Origin: Altererythrobacter sp. H2 | GTDB taxonomy: Bacteria > Pseudomonadota > Alphaproteobacteria > Sphingomonadales > Sphingomonadaceae | Length of the DNA: 64,000 bases | Assembly: GCF_035319885.1 (NCBI RefSeq) | Contig: NZ_CP141285.1 | Coordinates: 2,666,001 to 2,730,000, forward strand | Reading direction: 5' to 3' | Part shown: piece by piece, positions 39,601 through 45,430 of the stretch | How positions within the stretch are numbered: the stretch's first letter is position 1 | Layout of the letters: each line of letters begins with the position of its first letter | Notes under the pieces: generated by a model | Told to the model about the DNA's origin: nothing | Seen by the model: the letters and a program-made list of their open reading frames with translations, nothing else | Database searches by the model: none | Position numbers and translations under genes: made by a program

Positions 39601-39824
39601 CAACCGAGTTCCTGGGCAACCAGGGCCACGAACCCGCCGCCGTGCCCTGCCTCGTGGTCGAACCATTGCCCGGCCTTGGTCCGGTCCACGCGGACCGCGA
39701 GGCTGCCCTTGCGCCGATAGCGCCATTCAGTGCCCGACTTGCCCGACGGCTTGCCCAACAGCTCGTAGAGGAGCTGGGGCAGCCGATCGGCCAGGGCAGC
39801 GTGGAAGTCGGCGGTGCGGCTCAC
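36633..39824 (-). CDS. Toprim primase/helicase-like replication protein
   Basis: 1063 aa. An N-terminal primase-like part (EWRYRRKGSLAVRVDRTKAGQWFDHEAGHGG) is followed by a toprim domain (LVCEGWATGASIHEA, about 207-221; DLTVVADNDD). A helicase-like half follows with Walker A (VDVGLGKTSQ), a DEAD-like box (LLVIDEGFW) and QALGRGRGVNR near motif VI. It fits replication proteins of phages or integrative elements. A 60-bp palindrome at 36802-36861 lies within its last part (about residues 988-1008). Confidence 0.8.
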   Translation of the reverse strand: MSRTADFHAALADRLPQLLYELLGKPSGKSGTEWRYRRKGSLAVRVDRTKAGQWFDHEAGHGGGFVALVAQELGCDSDRARAWVTERTGITLSGTATPSSTFRPQPRTFEPQQADLAAKARDEAQRILASAAPAPSTHAYLQAKGIQPHGLLVDADRRLVIGLRDIDGALHTVQRIDAQGNKRFLAGGAKADHFAVIGDWDENTPHLLVCEGWATGASIHEAVGETVIVAFDAGNLQRVARVLRQCHPAIDLTVVADNDDKPGRTDNPGVTAATQAARDNDARLAIPPIAGDANDLVQAMGQQALRDCIASARWVAAREPTYPEPRHDVAEARAELAGQISGFMDATVAYHEQMLAEPDDTGSTDTTPVPMLGLPVDVGLGKTSQVREQIIAALAAGRLSGRKVVFAVPRHDLGEEQVEAFAAAGIAAVLWKGRTAPDPTPDKPDQRMCLDPDAQADALAAELSVEQAVCRVKRDGQTYLCPHYEVCGYQRQKRLAKSAQVIICAHDSLFHAMPKVIGRPALLVIDEGFWQSGLRGTDSPVQITIDSLDPYDADLRCYDYRNAYDYPETQFLIEHRLKLWKVLERTREGPLRLADLRAARLTPAICRDAAKLERGRLRDPDILPGMSTEERAKRLSAVMPRRSTAWTPPGRAAAMWSILAQALDAGHDAWGVQVGRMHTSNGTVRSLDLLWRSSIRTGWVEKVPVLHIDATMRQELVTPFLPGIAVAPAVSAKTPHVRIRQVLGAPVSSKALVPGPHAKDRQHTTSANNLRALRTYLAVRSRQMGGGTAPVLVIGQMRAVSALTTGDLPANLETAHFNALSGLDRWGNVAGMVVMGRTLPAPSVIAKLQIALTGTPPKEDADHESWWYPSTERVIRRPKGRSHPTHGEYHPDPIAEAIRWSICEAELIQALGRGRGVNRTADNPLQIDLLTDIVLPVTADEVISWDDLAPSRIDMMAARGVILDNAADRARCFPDLWPNHDAARKDGQRSGTNCYYRSSYNSRMSHSSAVVTYRPAGAGQKSRTATFDLDLIPDPRSWLVEHLGELASCEVVTERELAACPAS
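36802..36861. repeat. 60-bp palindromic element inside a coding gene
   Basis: Left arm 36802-36828 and right arm 36835-36861 are complementary at 24 of 27 positions around the loop GAACTT. The outer 13 bp (GAGGAGTGGGACA) and inner 11 bp (TGCTATTATAG) are perfect. The length, 60, is a multiple of three, and the reading frame stays open. Both strands encode almost the same peptide (CYYR-xx-YNS-xx-SHSS). It is AT-rich in a GC-rich gene, which suggests insertion. Confidence 0.8.
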
Positions 39825-39922
39825 GCGAGGCAGTGCTTCCCGGGGCGCAGGCCCACGCGGTCGTGCCCGTTCGCCAGAACAGGCAGGAATGCATCAGGAA
39901 AGGTTGCGTGAACCACGCGTTG

Positions 39923-39949
39923 CGTGCCCTCGAAGTGTCAGAGGGCACG
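39923..39949. repeat. Hairpin upstream of primase/helicase gene
   Basis: CGTGCCCTC and GAGGGCACG are perfect 9-bp arms around a 9-base loop, about 100 bases before the primase ATG and downstream of the 40042 gene. There is no T-run; regulatory or terminator roles are both possible. Confidence 0.4.
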
Positions 39950-40041
39950 ACAAACATCATCAATTGTTGGCCGCCGAAACGTGCCAAGCGGTCAGCGTTC
40001 GGGACCGGTTTCGGAGTGTTGAAGGGGTGAAGGGTTCAACC

Positions 40042-40731
40042 CTACCAGGACCGCTTGCCGCCCCCGCGCTGGGATGCTGGCAGCCGCATGATCGTGGCCA
40101 TGGCCTTGGCCAGGTTGTCGGATACCGGCTCGCCTTCTACATGCTGCTCCTTGAACCAGTCGACCAGGCACTCCTTCTTCGACTGCTCGTTTTCCGTGAT
40201 CTGGAACTCGGCAATCGCGGCCCTGATCAGCTCGAGGTAGGGCGTGGTGTAATCGCTGGGCTCGACCTGCTTTGGCGGCGGCAGCGTCCAAATGGACTCG
40301 ACCATGAACCGCGGCACCTGGATATCTATGTATTCGCCGTCAGACATCTCCAACCGTTCAGGTAGTCCACCGTCCTCATTATGCAGCAGGCCGCTGATCC
40401 AGTGTTCGGGCGGGATCCAGACAAGATGACTCGAATGGAAAATCCATTCGCGGGCATCATAATTGGGGAACGCCGGATTGCGGTGCTGCGACAGGCGGGC
40501 CTGGGCATGTAGGCTACCCTGCCGCAAAGCCTGCCACAGCTGGCGCGAGGCGTTGAGGTTGATACTTTCCCAGATTGACCTGCCGGCAACCGCGGGCAGC
40601 AGAACCTTCCTGACATCCAGTTCGACCTTCTGCCCGGTGACTGCCTCATGCCGTGCGCGGCAGATCCTGGCGATATGTCTGTAGGCCTGGTCAAGCGACC
40701 AGACGTCGCGGTTGAGCGTATCGATGGACAT
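40042..40731 (-). CDS. Hypothetical protein
   Basis: 229 aa. The sequence is plausibly coding (MSIDTLNRDVWSLDQAYRHIARIC; EWIFHSSHLVWIPPEHWISG) but matches no family I recognise. There is no signal or membrane segment. It lies upstream of the primase/helicase gene and has operator-like palindromes just before its start (40779-40828), so it may be an early or regulatory gene of the element. Confidence 0.62.
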   Translation of the reverse strand: MSIDTLNRDVWSLDQAYRHIARICRARHEAVTGQKVELDVRKVLLPAVAGRSIWESINLNASRQLWQALRQGSLHAQARLSQHRNPAFPNYDAREWIFHSSHLVWIPPEHWISGLLHNEDGGLPERLEMSDGEYIDIQVPRFMVESIWTLPPPKQVEPSDYTTPYLELIRAAIAEFQITENEQSKKECLVDWFKEQHVEGEPVSDNLAKAMATIMRLPASQRGGGKRSW

Positions 40732-40778
40732 TGATGTTCCGAATCATGAGCGGGCGAGATTGGAACATAAATAGAACA

Positions 40779-40828
40779 GTTGAACCCATCAAGAGCACTG
40801 CGGTGCAATGGGTTGAACCGTTCAACCC
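40779..40828. promoter_or_regulatory. GTTGAAC operator-like repeats
   Basis: GGGTTGAACC-GTTCAACCC at 40810-40828 is a perfect palindrome, and another GTTGAACCC half occurs at 40779-40787. They lie 48-97 bases upstream of the minus-strand gene at 40731 and before the plus-strand operon. A related GGGTTCAACCC sits at 40032-40042 by that gene's stop. A repressor site is the simplest reading. Confidence 0.45.
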
Positions 40829-40907
40829 TCGTACGGGATGACGATGGCAGCGGGGCAAAGCCCCTTCGAAGGTAGATCGGGCAGGACCGAACCGCGAAAC
40901 TGCGCCC

Positions 40908-41174
40908 ATGATCAATGCCCATTCCCTCCAGCCGGCCGGCGCCTCCGCCCACCCGGACGATCGGCGTCGCGCCGTACGCCCGAATGCCCTCCAACCCTCC
41001 TGCATGACTCCAGCCGAACGCCGCGCCGAACTGTGCACGATCCTGGGTGTCGGCCTCGTCCGGCTGCGCCGCCGCGGAAGCAGTGAACTATCTGCGGGCA
41101 TTGGAGAATTTACGCTACACAACGCCCTAGAACAGAGCGGTAGTGCGGATCCAACTCACTGGAGAACCGCATGA
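40908..41174 (+). CDS. Small protein upstream of DUF2924 operon
   Basis: Up to 88 aa; ATG 41004 (MTPAERRAELCTILGVGLVRLRRR) gives the better-looking core of 56 aa. Short proteins with this TPAERRAEL...LHN pattern commonly precede DUF2924-recombinase pairs in alphaproteobacterial phage-like elements. The stop overlaps the DUF2924 ATG (ATGA). Function unknown. Confidence 0.6.
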   Translation: MINAHSLQPAGASAHPDDRRRAVRPNALQPSCMTPAERRAELCTILGVGLVRLRRRGSSELSAGIGEFTLHNALEQSGSADPTHWRTA

Positions 41175-41623
41175 CCAGGACCGATCCTATCCCCGCCCGC
41201 ATTGCCGCCTTGAAGACCGCCTCGACGGCTGAACTGAAGAAGCAGTGGCGCGCCCTGTTCAACACCGAACCGCCCGCGTTTAATCGCCGCTTCCTCGAGA
41301 CGCGCCTCGCCTATCGCATCCAGGAACTGACCTACGGCGGACTCAAGCCCGACACGGTCAAACGGCTGGAAGCGCTGGGTGAACAGTTCGACGGCGGCAG
41401 TCCCATGACCCGCCGGATCCGGACGGACCTCAAGCCGATCACCGGAACCCGGCTGATCCGGGAATGGCAGGGCGTCGAGCATGTCGTGACCGTGACCCGC
41501 GACGGCTACGAGTGGCAGGGCCGGCCCTACAAGTCGCTGTCGTCGGTGGCCCGGGGCATCACCGGCACGCGCTGGAGTGGCTGGGTCTTCTTCGGCCTCA
41601 AGAACCACCGGAGGGCAGCATGA
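41171..41623 (+). CDS. DUF2924 protein
   Basis: 150 aa. Features are LKKQWRALFNTEPPAFNRRFLETRLAYRIQELTYGGL and VTRDGYEWQGRPYKSLSSVARGITGTRWSGWVFFGL, the DUF2924 signature. These proteins nearly always precede a serine recombinase and may help its DNA handling. It overlaps both the preceding small gene and the recombinase (ATGA in each case). Confidence 0.88.
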   Translation: MTRTDPIPARIAALKTASTAELKKQWRALFNTEPPAFNRRFLETRLAYRIQELTYGGLKPDTVKRLEALGEQFDGGSPMTRRIRTDLKPITGTRLIREWQGVEHVVTVTRDGYEWQGRPYKSLSSVARGITGTRWSGWVFFGLKNHRRAA

Positions 41624-42915
41624 ACAAGCCTATCCCCCGCAAGCTGCGCTGCGCGGTCTATACGCGCAAATCCTCGGAAGAAGGGCTCGAGCAGGAGTTC
41701 AACTCGCTGCATGCGCAGCGTGAGGCCTGCGAAGCCTATATCGCCAGCCAGCGCTCCGAAGGCTGGGTGCTGGTACGCGACCAGTACGATGACGGCGGTG
41801 TCTCGGGCGGCACGCTGGAGCGACCGGCCCTGCAGCGCTTGCTGGTCGACATCGAGGACGGGCTGGTCGATGTCGTGGTGGTCTACAAGATCGATCGGCT
41901 GTCCCGTTCGCTGATGGATTTCTCGAAGCTGGTCGAGGTGTTCGATCGCAACGACGTGACCTTCGTCTCGGTCACCCAGTCGTTCAACACCACGACGTCC
42001 ATGGGGCGGCTGACCCTCAACGTCCTGCTGTCGTTCGCCCAGTTCGAGCGCGAGGTGACGGCCGAGCGGATCCGCGACAAGTTCAAGGCCAGCCGCATGA
42101 AAGGCATGTGGATGGGCGGGAGCCCGCCGCTGGGCTACGACGTGCAGGCCCGCAAGTTGGTCATCAACCCGGTCGAGGCCGAGCATGTGCGCTGGATCTT
42201 CACGCGGTTTGCGGAATGCGGATCGGGCACGGTCATGGTGAAGGAACTCAAGGAGCGGGGGATCGCCACCAAGAAAGGCAAGCCGATTACCAAGGGGTTC
42301 CTGCACCGCCTGCTCAAGAACCGCGTCTACATCGGCGAGGCCGTGCACAAGGGGGCCAGTTATCCTGGCGAGCATGAACCAATCGTGCCGCTCGACCTGT
42401 GGGACAAGGCGCAGGCCATCCAGCAGGTAAACCCGCACCGGCGCGCCGGCTACACCCGTGCCCAGACCCCGGCGCTGCTGAAAGGCCTGCTCTGGGGGCC
42501 AGACGGTGCGGCGTTCTCGCCGACGCATACCCGCAAAAAGGACAAGCTTTACCGCTACTACATCAGCCAGAGCGTCCTGCGGCACGGTGCCGGTGCCTGT
42601 CCAGTCGGCCGGGTGCCTGCAGCCGAGATCGAAAGCGCAGTGATCGACCAGCTGCGGGCCATCCTGCGCCAGCCGGAAATCATGGCGGGCGCCACCCGGG
42701 CCGCGGAGGGCCACCATGCAGCCATCAGCGAGGACGAGGCCCGCGCCGCGCTCACCGCCCTCGATCCACTGTGGGATGAACTGTTTCCGGCCGAGCAGGC
42801 GCGCATTGTCCAGCTGCTGGTCGAGCGGGTCGATATTGGCATCGACGGCCTAGACATCCAGATGCGGCTCGACGGGATGGCCAGCCTCGCCAGCGAGATG
42901 AGGCAGGCCGCATGA
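41620..42915 (+). CDS. Serine recombinase (phage-like)
   Basis: 431 aa from ATG 41620. The catalytic domain has AVYTRKSSEEGLEQEFNSL with the nucleophile serine, and YKIDRLSRSLMDF with catalytic arginines. A recombinase domain (PPLGYDVQARKLVINP to LLKNRVYIGEAVHKG) and a C-terminal region follow. It is translationally coupled to DUF2924 before and an HTH protein after. It likely excises or integrates the 36-43 kb element, whose end nears tRNA-Ser. Confidence 0.9.
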   Translation: MNKPIPRKLRCAVYTRKSSEEGLEQEFNSLHAQREACEAYIASQRSEGWVLVRDQYDDGGVSGGTLERPALQRLLVDIEDGLVDVVVVYKIDRLSRSLMDFSKLVEVFDRNDVTFVSVTQSFNTTTSMGRLTLNVLLSFAQFEREVTAERIRDKFKASRMKGMWMGGSPPLGYDVQARKLVINPVEAEHVRWIFTRFAECGSGTVMVKELKERGIATKKGKPITKGFLHRLLKNRVYIGEAVHKGASYPGEHEPIVPLDLWDKAQAIQQVNPHRRAGYTRAQTPALLKGLLWGPDGAAFSPTHTRKKDKLYRYYISQSVLRHGAGACPVGRVPAAEIESAVIDQLRAILRQPEIMAGATRAAEGHHAAISEDEARAALTALDPLWDELFPAEQARIVQLLVERVDIGIDGLDIQMRLDGMASLASEMRQAA

Positions 42916-43310
42916 CCCAGCCGAACCTTCCCTCCGAAACCGTCACGGTGCGCGTACCGTTCCACATCCGCAAGCGCGGCGGGCGCAAGGAGATGATCCT
43001 GCCCGACGATGCCGCCAGCCAGCACCGGCATGTCGACAACACGCTCATCAAGGCGCTCGGCCGGGCATTCCGCTGGAAGCGGCTGCTGGACAGCGGCGAG
43101 GTCTCGACCCTCGACGAGCTGGCGAAGCGCGAGAAGATCTCGCCCTCCTATCTCACCCGGGTCCTGCGACTGACCCTGCTGGCGCCCGAGATCATCGAGG
43201 CCATCCTCGACGGTCGGCTCGGCCCGCAGGCGACGCTCGCCGCCCTGATGGACCCGTTTCCGCCACTCTGGGCCGACCAGATGTTTGATCCCAGATTCTC
43301 TCGGCCTTGA
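42912..43310 (+). CDS. HTH protein linked to recombinase
   Basis: 132 aa, overlapping the recombinase stop by ATGA. TVRVPFHIRKRGGRKEMILP precedes an HTH-like stretch (STLDELAKREKISPSYLTRVLRLTLLAPEII, about 65-95), similar to the HTH of ParB-like and phage regulators. It is frequently the third gene after DUF2924 and a recombinase. It may direct recombination or repression. Confidence 0.75.
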   Translation: MTQPNLPSETVTVRVPFHIRKRGGRKEMILPDDAASQHRHVDNTLIKALGRAFRWKRLLDSGEVSTLDELAKREKISPSYLTRVLRLTLLAPEIIEAILDGRLGPQATLAALMDPFPPLWADQMFDPRFSRP

Positions 43311-43543
43311 TCGGACTCGCGCCCAACCACCAGAAGCCAAGTCGTAAAAACCACATGACTACAGGTAGTTACAATTCTTCACCGAGGGCGGTGGCGGCAA
43401 GAGGTGCGGAGAATATCGGGCCTTGGAGAACGCTTCCGGCGACCTGGCACCAAGCAGAGGTCAACAGCCAGTCGCTATAACCCTTGAATACAAGGGGATT
43501 TTTCTAGCCCATGCGGGAAAGAGAAGGATTCTCAATAGGATAA

Positions 43544-43634
43544 TGGCGGAGCGGGTGGGATTCGAACCCACGATACGCTTTTGGCGTATACACACTTTCC
43601 AGGCGTGCGCCTTCGACCACTCGGCCACCGCTCC
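43544..43634 (-). tRNA. tRNA-Ser (GGA)
   Basis: The complementary strand folds as a type II tRNA: acceptor GGAGCGG with CCGCTCC, D-arm GGCCGAGTGGTCGAAGGC, anticodon loop CTGGAAA (anticodon GGA), a long variable arm (TATACGC with GCGTATC), T-arm GTGGG-TTCGAAT-CCCAC, and encoded CCA. It decodes UCC/UCU. Its 3' end faces the mobile module that ends at 43310, making it a candidate integration site. Confidence 0.95.
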
Positions 43635-43740
43635 TATTCCCCGACGCTCCGGCAGCAACGCGGCGGTGCATCGGGAAGCGGCGCGGATAGCGGGGCAATC
43701 GCTCTTTCGCAAGGCGCATTCCGGTGGCAGACTGCAGTGC

Positions 43741-44859
43741 ATGATCCGCACCCTTGCCAGCGCGCTTGCGCTCACCGCCGCCTTCTGGGCTCCCCTCCCC
43801 CTCACCGCACAGGACGCCTCGCCCTCAAGTAGCGAAGTGGTAGGGCAAACACGGGCTCCCGCACTGGCCCCTGGCGAAATCATCGCTCAGGCCAGGGCAG
43901 AGGAGTGGGTGGCGATCCCGGCAGAAGATCTGCTGGTCATGACCCTCGCCCCCGATACGGACGGCAATCCGCGGCAGGTGGTGATCCAGCTGGTGCCCGC
44001 GCCCTTCAGTCAGGGCTGGGTCCACAACATCCGCCTGTTCGCGCGCAGCGGCTGGTATGACGGAATTTCGGTCAACCGGGTGCAGGACAATTACGTCACC
44101 CAGTGGGGCGATCCCAATTACGACAATCCCGAAGCGACGGGGGAGGCGAAGAAGCTGCCCGAGGGGCTGAAGGTGATGGGCGAGGCAGAGTATACCGCCA
44201 GCCTTGACGAATGGCAGAACCGCAATGCCGAACGCAACAGGGCACGACAGGACAAGGAAGCGGCGGGTCTCGTGCTGCGGCCCGCAGAAACAGCCCCCTA
44301 CCCCGCGTGGCTCAGCACCGATGCCTACGCCAACAACGTGAATTTTTATGACGGCTGGCCGGTCGCCACTGTGTGGAGGGACAGCTTTCCGCAGCAGTGG
44401 TGGCCCGTCCACTGCTACGGCATGGTCGGCGTGGGGCGGAACTATTCGCCGGATACCGGCTCAGGCGCGGAGCTCTACACCGTAATCGGCCATGCGCCGC
44501 GCCACCTCGATCGCAACATTGCGCTGGTCGGGCGGGTGATCGAGGGGATGGAGCACCTCTCCTCGCTCCCGCGCGGCAAGGGCGAGCTGGGGTTCTATGC
44601 CGAGGATGAATTCGACAAGCGCACCCCGATCCTGACCGTGCGCGTGGCGAGCGACCACGCGGCTACGGACACGGCCTCAAGCAGCGAAGCGGTAGGCCAG
44701 CAAACACGCCCAAGGTTCGAATATCTCTCCACCGAGGGCGAGACATTTGCCCGCTATGCCGAGGCCCGTGCCAACCGGCGCGATCCGTTCTTCATCGCGC
44801 CCGCCGGGGGAGCCGACATCTGCAACATCCCGGTGCCGGTGCGCCGGGTTGCGGAGTGA
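43741..44859 (+). CDS. Periplasmic cyclophilin-type peptidylprolyl isomerase
   Basis: 372 aa from ATG 43741; the longer frame from 43423 crosses the tRNA. A signal peptide (LASALALTAAFWAPLPLTAQ) is followed by cyclophilin blocks VVIQLVPAPFSQGWVHNIRLFARSGWYDG and VQDNYVTQWGDPNYDNPEA, then, after a large insertion, GMVGVGRNYSPDTGSGAELYTVIGHAPRHLDRNIALVGRV. It probably folds envelope proteins. Two copies of a small repeat (43824-43853, 44676-44708) are inserted in its linkers. Confidence 0.85.
   Translation: MIRTLASALALTAAFWAPLPLTAQDASPSSSEVVGQTRAPALAPGEIIAQARAEEWVAIPAEDLLVMTLAPDTDGNPRQVVIQLVPAPFSQGWVHNIRLFARSGWYDGISVNRVQDNYVTQWGDPNYDNPEATGEAKKLPEGLKVMGEAEYTASLDEWQNRNAERNRARQDKEAAGLVLRPAETAPYPAWLSTDAYANNVNFYDGWPVATVWRDSFPQQWWPVHCYGMVGVGRNYSPDTGSGAELYTVIGHAPRHLDRNIALVGRVIEGMEHLSSLPRGKGELGFYAEDEFDKRTPILTVRVASDHAATDTASSSEAVGQQTRPRFEYLSTEGETFARYAEARANRRDPFFIAPAGGADICNIPVPVRRVAE
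43824..43853. repeat. In-frame short repeat, copy 1
   Basis: CTCAAGTAGCGAAGTGGTAG plus GGCAAACACG, encoding SSSEVVGQT just after the signal peptide of the isomerase. It shares most positions with copies at 44676 and 45307. Confidence 0.6.
44676..44708. repeat. In-frame short repeat, copy 2
   Basis: CTCAAGCAGCGAAGCGGTAG plus GCCAGCAAACACG, encoding SSSEAVGQQT in the C-terminal linker of the isomerase. It is nearly identical to copy 1 over its first 20 bases and in the closing CAAACACG. Confidence 0.6.
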
Positions 44860-44864
44860 TATTT

Positions 44865-45073
44865 GGTTCACGCAGAGGCGCAGAGAAGACAGGGAGACGC
44901 GGAGAAGAAGTATGCGACGAAGCCGCAGTATGGTTCACACGAAGCCACGAAGAATGCAGTACGGATGCCAACCAGCCTGCCCTCTTCGTGGCTTCGTGTG
45001 AGAAAAATGCCGCTGTGCGGCGGGCCCAATCCCTCAGCGTCTCCCTGTCTTCTCTGCGTCTCTGCGTGAAACC
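44865..45073. repeat. Nested inverted-repeat element
   Basis: The outer arms (about 44865-44904 and 45032-45073) carry TTCACGCAGAGGCGCAGAGA and its complement with a few mismatches. Inner arms (44931-44956 and 44980-45003) pair around TTCACACGAAGCCACGAAGA. This nested palindrome fills the gap between two genes and resembles dispersed REP/MITE-like elements with 'CGCAGAG' repeats. It contains no open gene of its own. Confidence 0.75.
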
Positions 45074-45076
45074 CGA

Positions 45077-45430
45077 ATGAGCGACACCCTCTCCCTCACT
45101 GCCAACCTCACCCGCTGGCAGGGTGAGCGCGGCACCTATCACCTGATCGTCATCACCGGAGCCCCGGCCGAGGCGCTGGCGATGCACGCGCGGCTGCAGA
45201 GGCTCGAATACGGGCGCCAGCGCGGGTTCGGCTCGGTCAAGGTTGTCGCGAAGATCGGCGACACGGCGTGGAACACCTCGGTGTTCCCGCAGAACAAGTC
45301 CTCGCGCTCAAGCAGCGAAGCGTTAGCGCATAAAGAGCGTGAATGGGTGCTGCTGCTCAACCGCAAGGTGATGCGGGCTGAGGGGCTGGCGGAAGGGGAT
45401 CCAGTCAGGCTCGAACTGGGGCTACCCTAG
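45077..45430 (+). CDS. DUF1905 protein
   Basis: 117 aa. GERGTYHLIVITG, RGFGSVKVVAKIGDTAWNTSVFP and LLLNRKVMRAEGLAEGDPVRLEL match DUF1905, a small cytoplasmic beta-barrel family of unknown function. A segment NKSSRSSSEALAHKERE interrupts the usual spacing between the barrel strands and corresponds to the third copy of the short repeat (45307-45339). Its stop overlaps the convergent rsh stop by 4 bases. Confidence 0.85.
   Translation: MSDTLSLTANLTRWQGERGTYHLIVITGAPAEALAMHARLQRLEYGRQRGFGSVKVVAKIGDTAWNTSVFPQNKSSRSSSEALAHKEREWVLLLNRKVMRAEGLAEGDPVRLELGLP
45307..45339. repeat. In-frame short repeat, copy 3
   Basis: CTCAAGCAGCGAAGCGTTAG plus CGCATAAAGAGCG, encoding SSSEALAHKER inside DUF1905, where family members have no such segment (from memory). 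It matches copy 2 over the first 16 bases, then diverges. Confidence 0.6.

Noticed and set aside
43423-43740. N-terminal extension of the isomerase reading frame
   Set aside because: It runs through the tRNA-Ser gene; ATG 43741 begins a clear signal peptide.
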